In this document: in pieces, positions 6,890 to 11,025 of the stretch
Layout of the letters: each line of letters starts with the position of its first letter
Numbering within the stretch: the stretch's first letter is position 1
NCBI GenBank assembly: GCA_034096865.1
Contig: JAWQFJ010014224.1
Coordinates: 67,501 to 78,525, forward strand
DNA length: 11,025 nt
Origin: Theodoxus fluviatilis
Lineage: Eukaryota; Mollusca; Gastropoda; Cycloneritida; Neritidae
Direction: 5' to 3'
Made by a program: the position numbers and the translations under genes
The notes under the pieces: model-generated
What the model saw: only the letters and a program-made list of their open reading frames with translations
Database searches by the model: none
What the model was told of the DNA's origin: nothing

Positions 6890-7160
6890 AGTGGTTGGCC
6901 ATTCAGTGTGCCACTTGCCCTCCATCTCGAGGACAGCGTCCTTCCTGCTACAGAGCATGCGCCGTGCTTGTGTTTCGCCACGTGCTGTTTACCACCAGGG
7001 CGGCCACTCGCTACAGTGTCGTCTGCAAGCCTGCTTCCGCTCCCTAGCTGGCGCCACCTAGGGCACGTGCTCGCAGATTTATCGCCCTTTAGTGCAGCAG
7101 CCTGTGGGCGGTGTTCGAAGGGCGAAGTAACCCCTATGGAGAAAAAATGACAGAAAAAGA
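6890..7160. other. GC-richer island, possible regulatory DNA, no supported gene
   Basis: This stretch is richer in GC and CpG than the flanking DNA. It contains two CACGTG E-boxes (6979-6984 and 7064-7069) and two CCACC-rich motifs (6992-7004 and around 7054-7064). Short frames of 80-124 codons cross it on the plus strand but run into the C-rich tract and have no splice context. It may be a promoter-like or insulator-like element, which is an inference from composition only. Confidence 0.3.
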
Positions 7161-7165
7161 AGGGA

Positions 7166-7203
7166 GCTAGGGGAGTGGGGGGCTGAGGGAGTGGGATGGG
7201 GGG
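7166..7203 (+). repeat. G-rich tract
   Basis: Repeated GGGG-containing units (GGGGAGTGGGGGGCTGAGGG and following) have at least four G runs in close spacing, a quadruplex-capable pattern. Confidence 0.8.
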
Positions 7204-7204
7204 A

Positions 7205-8418
7205 TTCCAAACAGTTGATCAGCCGGATGTAAAAATACTTCCACGTGCACTGCCATGTAAAGAGAGAAAAAGGCTTCACAATGTAAGGACACCGAAATTG
7301 GGAACTTTTTATCTTAAGTTTGGAAGTTGTAACAGCTTTTTAAGTGAAATTTTGGGAGTACTACTTTTAAATGTTTATACCACCATATGCAGCAATTTCA
7401 TTCAGCGTAAACAGAGCAAAAGTGACTGCTAGTAATATTCAAGTGCAAATTTCCTTGTTTTGCCACATGCAAACAGAAAGTGGAAAATAAAATAAAGAAA
7501 CTTGTTTTCCTTGGCGCAGCTAGCGTAACTGTCCTCTTGATCCCGATATAGAAAATTGATCTTACATGATTGGAAGCAGGAAACTTCATGCCTAAATCTG
7601 AGCATTCCTTTAAGCTTTTACCTCAATTGGAAACGTACAGAAAGTTCATTGAATTTCTTGACTCACATGTGTGGTTCAGCAATGTTAAAAAAAGATCTTT
7701 TCCTGAACAGGCTGGTATGTTGTGACTAAACACGTAACAATCTGACGCATTGTTGAGAAATACCCAAGTATAATGTTTGAAAGTTGTCAAGAGAAAAGGT
7801 TTAGGAAAGACTAAATGTCCAACATAAGTTGGGAAAACAATGGTTCCTTTTCTGATTACTCTTGACATCATTGTCAGGGACATACATTTATCCGTTTTAT
7901 ATATTGGAAATACGATATGACGAGAATTTGTTTTTAATCATTAAAAGTCTTTTAAAAGAATTGTGAAATGTGAGTGATACTGATGTACGATAGGGTAGAT
8001 AGGTGCCTAATACATTATGTTTGCCTCAGGTGTGACTCTGCACACTATCAAGTCCAACGTGCACAATACAGAACAATACAAGATCTGGAGTTGTTCATGC
8101 TATGCAACTATACACTTCCCTAAAGATTTCGTTCATTCCTGAAGGACGCCGGTTCATAATGTATGTCGTACATTGGTGTGGCCCATTTAACTGTATACTG
8201 AGTAACTAAAAACAGTAACCCCCGTTTTTCCTCCCTTGCAAAACTCTTCCAATCATGCAGATATCAGCATACAAAATCAAACGCATGGGGAGCGTAAAGA
8301 GATGAGAAAAGGGACGGCAATAGCGGAGAAGGAATGAAACCGTCCTTTGTATTTTTCTTCTTCGTTGCATAGCTCTCCTCACTCCATCGATGCATCCGTC
8401 TCGTTTCAGTATGAATAG
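7205..8418. other. AT-rich intergenic or intronic DNA
   Basis: No gene is supported. The best frame is 86 ATG-initiated codons on the minus strand (7883-7623), hydrophobic and AT-driven, without splice or family support. Occasional AATAAA motifs (about 7486-7497) are expected at this composition. Confidence 0.5.
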
Positions 8419-8643
8419 GACCTCTATCACACAGGCGACTATTTTTACTCAACACCGGTCCGAGCCTCAATGGCCAATAGTCTGGGAGAACGCTGCCTTG
8501 GTGCCATTACGGCGGCGAGCCGGCACAGGTGGTTGTCCAGTTATTTCTATTGCAGGCTGGCAGAGCCGCCGGAACCCGAGATCATCGCTGCTATTTGGAT
8601 GTCAGTGGAAGAATGCCGAGTTTTGGCTGCAGCCATGCAATAC
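8419..8643 (+). CDS. Candidate coding exon, 75 codons, unknown protein
   Basis: A frame opens directly after ATGAATAG (8411-8418), whose AG could be the acceptor and whose TAG is the in-frame stop. It runs 75 codons to a strong donor TAC|GTAAGAG at 8644. About 59 percent of third positions are G or C, well above the local AT-rich background. The peptide has aromatic residues near its start, an in-frame ATG at 8470, a PPEPE segment and an Ala-rich end (LAAAMQY). I recognise no family. An alternative acceptor TATTTCTATTGCAG ends at 8555 and would leave an 88-base exon in the same frame. A second frame is open across the same stretch (8390-8647), so the frame choice is an inference from codon composition and donor position. 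Confidence 0.4.
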
Positions 8644-9590
8644 GTAAGAGAAGGAGGTAACCTGTCGCGAAAGTTGTGTCTATTGGAGATGTTTCATCCA
8701 TGCTTATGTGTCAGATATATTCTATTTTATCTTCATTTCATTGAGCCAAGCGTTTAATTCTTTATGGGCATCTTACTAAGGGCAGACACAGAAATGAGAC
8801 AGAGAAGCTCTTCACACCATACTTTTCTGCCCACACGAAGACGGTGAAATTGCCTCCAAAGCGCGTACCTGAATTTTGTTTCTTGAAGGACGAGAACATA
8901 TTTGATTTGATGTTAAGCACTTTCTACTGATAACTTCCGCAAACTGATCTCTTCTTCCACCTCTTAATACGCTGACGAAGGATATATACGTCCTGAACGT
9001 ATTGTTTGTTCGTTGAACCAGGACACTTTTTACCTTTTGCCGACGCCTTGTGATCGTTTTTACGTGGTAGTCAGGACAAGGCGAATAACCAAGCAAACAC
9101 AACCTTAGACACTCAACATCGTTTCTGCCCATACACCCGTACATGATAAAATCGATTCTATAAGAATATTGAGACCACGGTCGGTTTGTGTACTTAACGA
9201 CACCTGTGTTGTAATGGATATATCTTTTTTCTCGTGAAATATACATTATAAATTATTTTAAAAAAAATTGGGGGGGGGAGGGGGGGGGGGGGGGCGAGAT
9301 AGAAAGAAGTAATGTGTCGGCACTCTACACCGCAAACACTCCACAGACAGCATTCAACCTCGACGCTGCCTGAATGTGGCTTATCCACAATCACACACAG
9401 AGGCATGCTGGACCAGCAAGGCTCTCATATTCGGGGATTTCATGTCAAGCAAGGTTAGTGGGAAGCAACTGATTGATCAGTCGTACTGCACGTCTGCAAT
9501 AGCCTTATTTGTTTCTTAAAAAATCAGTTAATAAAACTTGATATCAGTCTGACTTTTATTCGGACAGAAACATTTTTACGCACCTTGATT
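8644..9590. other. AT-rich DNA with no supported gene
   Basis: It follows the donor of the exon at 8419-8643 and could be intron. A minus-strand frame of 144 codons (9246-8812) has no recognisable motif, and its composition looks accidental. A GTTAGT donor-like site at 9453 follows a short open stretch after an ACACACAG acceptor-like site at 9400, which is too weak to call. Confidence 0.45.
9270..9294 (+). repeat. Poly-G tract with one A
   Basis: Nine G, one A and fifteen G directly follow an A-rich stretch. It is the second long G homopolymer in the window. Confidence 0.95.
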
Positions 9591-9707
9591 GCCTCCGCCA
9601 AGGAAATTATGTTTTACCATCGGTTTGTTACTTAATTAGTTAGTTAGTTAGCAAAATAACTCAAAAAGTTGTTTTTTTAAGGTCTCGATGAAAATTGGTG
9701 GAAAGTC
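9591..9707 (+). mobile_element. Fragment of a dispersed repeat, 5' end only
   Basis: The order GCCTCCGCCAAGG, AATTATGTTTT, a T/TTAG-rich stretch with four TTAG units (about 9636-9651), AATAACTCAAAAAGTT and GATGAAAATTGGTGGAAAG matches my recollection of a family scattered in many animal genomes that begins CCTCCGCCAAGG and has a variable short tandem repeat before ACTCAAAAAGTTATG. I cannot name the family and could not search for it. The remainder of the element and the opposite inverted end (CCTTGGCGGAGG) are not seen, so this would be a truncated copy. Confidence 0.4.
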
Positions 9708-10289
9708 AAGGTTTCAAACAGGAAACAAGTCATTAAATTTAGGAAGTTATCTAATTTTTCATTTTGGAATTGCAATCAAAAATAGAAAATGCATCGCCCA
9801 TCACGACGTCGTTGTGTGCGTCCGGCACTCAGAAACCTCGCATTCAGCCTCTAAAACGAACGAAACTTCGGAGCGTCAGGCCTGGCTAGCAAAGCATCCT
9901 GCCTGCATTAATGAAACAGGCCTTGAAAGAGAACGTGTGGCTTCCTGGGAGGAGGATTGCGCTTTCATAGTGCGCTCTAGTTTAACATTTTTCTTGATCG
10001 CATGATCATAATATGCTTTCTGCTTACCTGTGAAACTTCATGTGACCATCTATAAGAGATCATGAATCTTTTCTTTTTTAATTCAAAAGTGCGATAATCA
10101 GATAAACGCTACCCCAATTCGAAAGCCTTTCCTTAGTGCTACTTGCTTCTCCACATCACGCCAATCTTTTTATCATGGATGGCGTGCAGTGAGGAAAGAG
10201 AGACTTACAAATGTCTTTTTTTAGTGGATGATGTCAGGCAGTTTGTGCTTTACGTAATTTTGGGACGGCTTCCGGCAATAGTTTACGCT
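9708..10289. other. Stretch without a supported gene
   Basis: A plus-strand frame of 105 codons (9688-10005) starts inside the dispersed-repeat fragment, so its first part is not coding. Its later half (about 9790-9980) is GC-richer and protein-like but has no known motif. The rest is AT-rich. Confidence 0.4.
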
Positions 10290-10514
10290 TCACAAGAAAG
10301 TCATCCATTTCGCAAGAAGAAGAAGCAACGGGCGGGGGCAGGATGTTGATCTCTCTGTTTGATTGGTAGATGCGTGGTGAGATGTGTCTTGGAGTTGAAT
10401 GCGGGATTGGACGACCAGTTTATCGGTGCGCTTGAGTTGTACTCCATCTTCCATGGTGACTGGAACGCGCGGGGGGATCTCAATGGTCTGTTGCGCCTTG
10501 TCTCCTTCACAACG
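10290..10514 (-). CDS. Weak coding candidate, 74 codons, unassigned
   Basis: On the minus strand a frame is open from a TGA at 10517-10515 to a TGA at 10292-10290. Its first half has a natural-looking hydrophilic composition (KAQQTIEIPPRVPVTMEDGV), the second half is Ser/Thr-rich, and the end is a Leu run from a CTT repeat. Other frames on both strands are also open here, and no clear acceptor or donor marks the ends. It may be an exon or a relic. Confidence 0.18.
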   Translation of the reverse strand, partial: RCEGDKAQQTIEIPPRVPVTMEDGVQLKRTDKLVVQSRIQLQDTSHHASTNQTERSTSCPRPLLLLLAKWMTFL

Positions 10515-10518
10515 TCAA

Positions 10519-10614
10519 TGCAGATACGGGGCTTCTCCTAGCTTGCGCCGGGAAGTCCTGCAGATACGGGGCTTCTCCTAGCTTGCGCCGGGAAGTCCTG
10601 TAGATACGGGGCTT
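10519..10614 (+). repeat. Tandem repeat, 40-base unit, 2.4 copies
   Basis: Two identical 40-base units (10519-10558 and 10559-10598) start TGCAGATACGGGGCTTCTCC and are followed by a partial third unit (10599-10614) with one change (TGTAGATACGGGGCTT). Identity of the first two copies implies recent duplication or an assembly duplication. Confidence 0.95.
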
Positions 10615-10620
10615 TGTAGC

Positions 10621-10653
10621 GTGCAAAATAGTAACCCGTGCAAAACAGTACCC
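10621..10653 (+). repeat. Short direct repeat
   Basis: GTGCAAAATAGTAACCC is followed directly by GTGCAAAACAGTACCC, two near-identical units of 17 and 16 bases. Confidence 0.7.
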
Positions 10654-10662
10654 GGAAGTCAT

Positions 10663-10678
10663 CGCAGAGTTATCTGCG
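10663..10678. repeat. Small perfect hairpin
   Basis: CGCAGA and TCTGCG pair around a GTTA loop. Confidence 0.6.
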
Positions 10679-10779
10679 AGGGACGTGCTGAGAATTCCAC
10701 TCTAAAAAGAGACGGCACCCGCCACTCCGCCTGACTGACTTGGCACGCCCGGGGAGTTATGCTAAGATCCGGCCGCGTA

Positions 10780-11025
10780 AATATATCTGCGTTTTGTGAC
10801 AAACGTCTTTCTCGGCGGTACTGTACTCCATGCACCTTAACGGTGCGCGTGATTCGGGTGTAATCTTAAGCTAAACGACGTTTATTGGCGCTGCTGAAAT
10901 GGTCGAAGTCGGAAACATTCGGAACGTCGTTTAGCTTAAGATTACACCCGAATCACGCGCACCGTTAAGGTGCATGGAGTACAGTACCGCCGAGCAAGAC
11001 GTTTGTCACAAAACGCAGATATATT
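10780..11025. repeat. Near-perfect palindrome, 103-base arms, 40-base spacer
   Basis: Bases 10780-10882 and 10923-11025 are reverse complements with a single difference (T at 10810, C at 10995). The spacer 10883-10922 is unique. The right arm still matches at the last base of the window, so the full inverted repeat may be longer. Each arm also contains a smaller GCACC...GGTGC hairpin. No open reading frame explains it. Confidence 0.97.

Noticed and set aside
7623..7883. Minus-strand 86-codon ATG-initiated frame
   Set aside because: AT-driven hydrophobic composition, no family resemblance and no splice signals.
8812..9246. Minus-strand 144-codon frame
   Set aside because: It begins in an AT-rich stretch beside a poly-G tract and shows no motif, codon bias or splice context that would separate it from chance.
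9400..9453. Short exon-like segment between ACACACAG and GTTAGT
   Set aside because: Only about 50 bases, with a weak donor, a weak pyrimidine tract and more than one open frame.

Overview
The window looks like non-coding nuclear DNA from an animal, probably a marine invertebrate and perhaps a mollusc. The signs are interstitial TTAGGG telomere repeats, long CA and CCTA microsatellites, intron-like segments with GT...AG ends (about 100 and 178 bases), and tRNA-derived SINEs. The 3' bodies of two SINE copies contain a stretch that I associate from memory with marine-invertebrate SINEs. I see no bacterial operons, plasmid or phage genes, CRISPR array or rRNA. No protein in the window could be assigned to a family with confidence, and all coding calls are tentative exon models.

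Layout. 1-480: an unassigned region open on both strands, then a minus-strand tRNA-like sequence (397-470) followed by a T5 run. 690-1010: a plus-strand SINE. 1514-2045: a possible two-exon 3' end of a plus-strand gene with a poly(A) signal at 2345. 2661-3036: microsatellites. 3478-4883: two direct copies of a unique-looking segment; only the first is interrupted by a 330-base inverted-repeat block built around telomere repeats. 4894-5046: a long imperfect hairpin. 5260-5978: the best minus-strand gene candidate, with a 119-codon frame ending in a Cys cluster and a possible upstream exon. 6250-6565: a second SINE copy, on the minus strand. 6811-7202: C-rich and G-rich tracts around a GC-rich island. 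7205-8418: AT-rich DNA. 8419-8643: the best plus-strand exon candidate. 8644-10518: mostly AT-rich sequence with a fragment of what looks like a dispersed repeat (9591-9707). 10519-10614: a 40-base tandem repeat. 10780-11025: a near-perfect palindrome with 103-base arms that reaches the last base of the window.

The most interesting structure is the telomere block in duplicate copy 1. Copy 2 lacks it and so acts as an internal empty-site reference. The head-to-head order (TTAGGG)n-(CCCTAA)n, with flanking sequence also inverted, resembles a captured telomere fusion or fold-back event. The palindrome at the window end may be a recent biological inversion or an assembly fold-back artefact. I did not find a recognisable multi-gene system.
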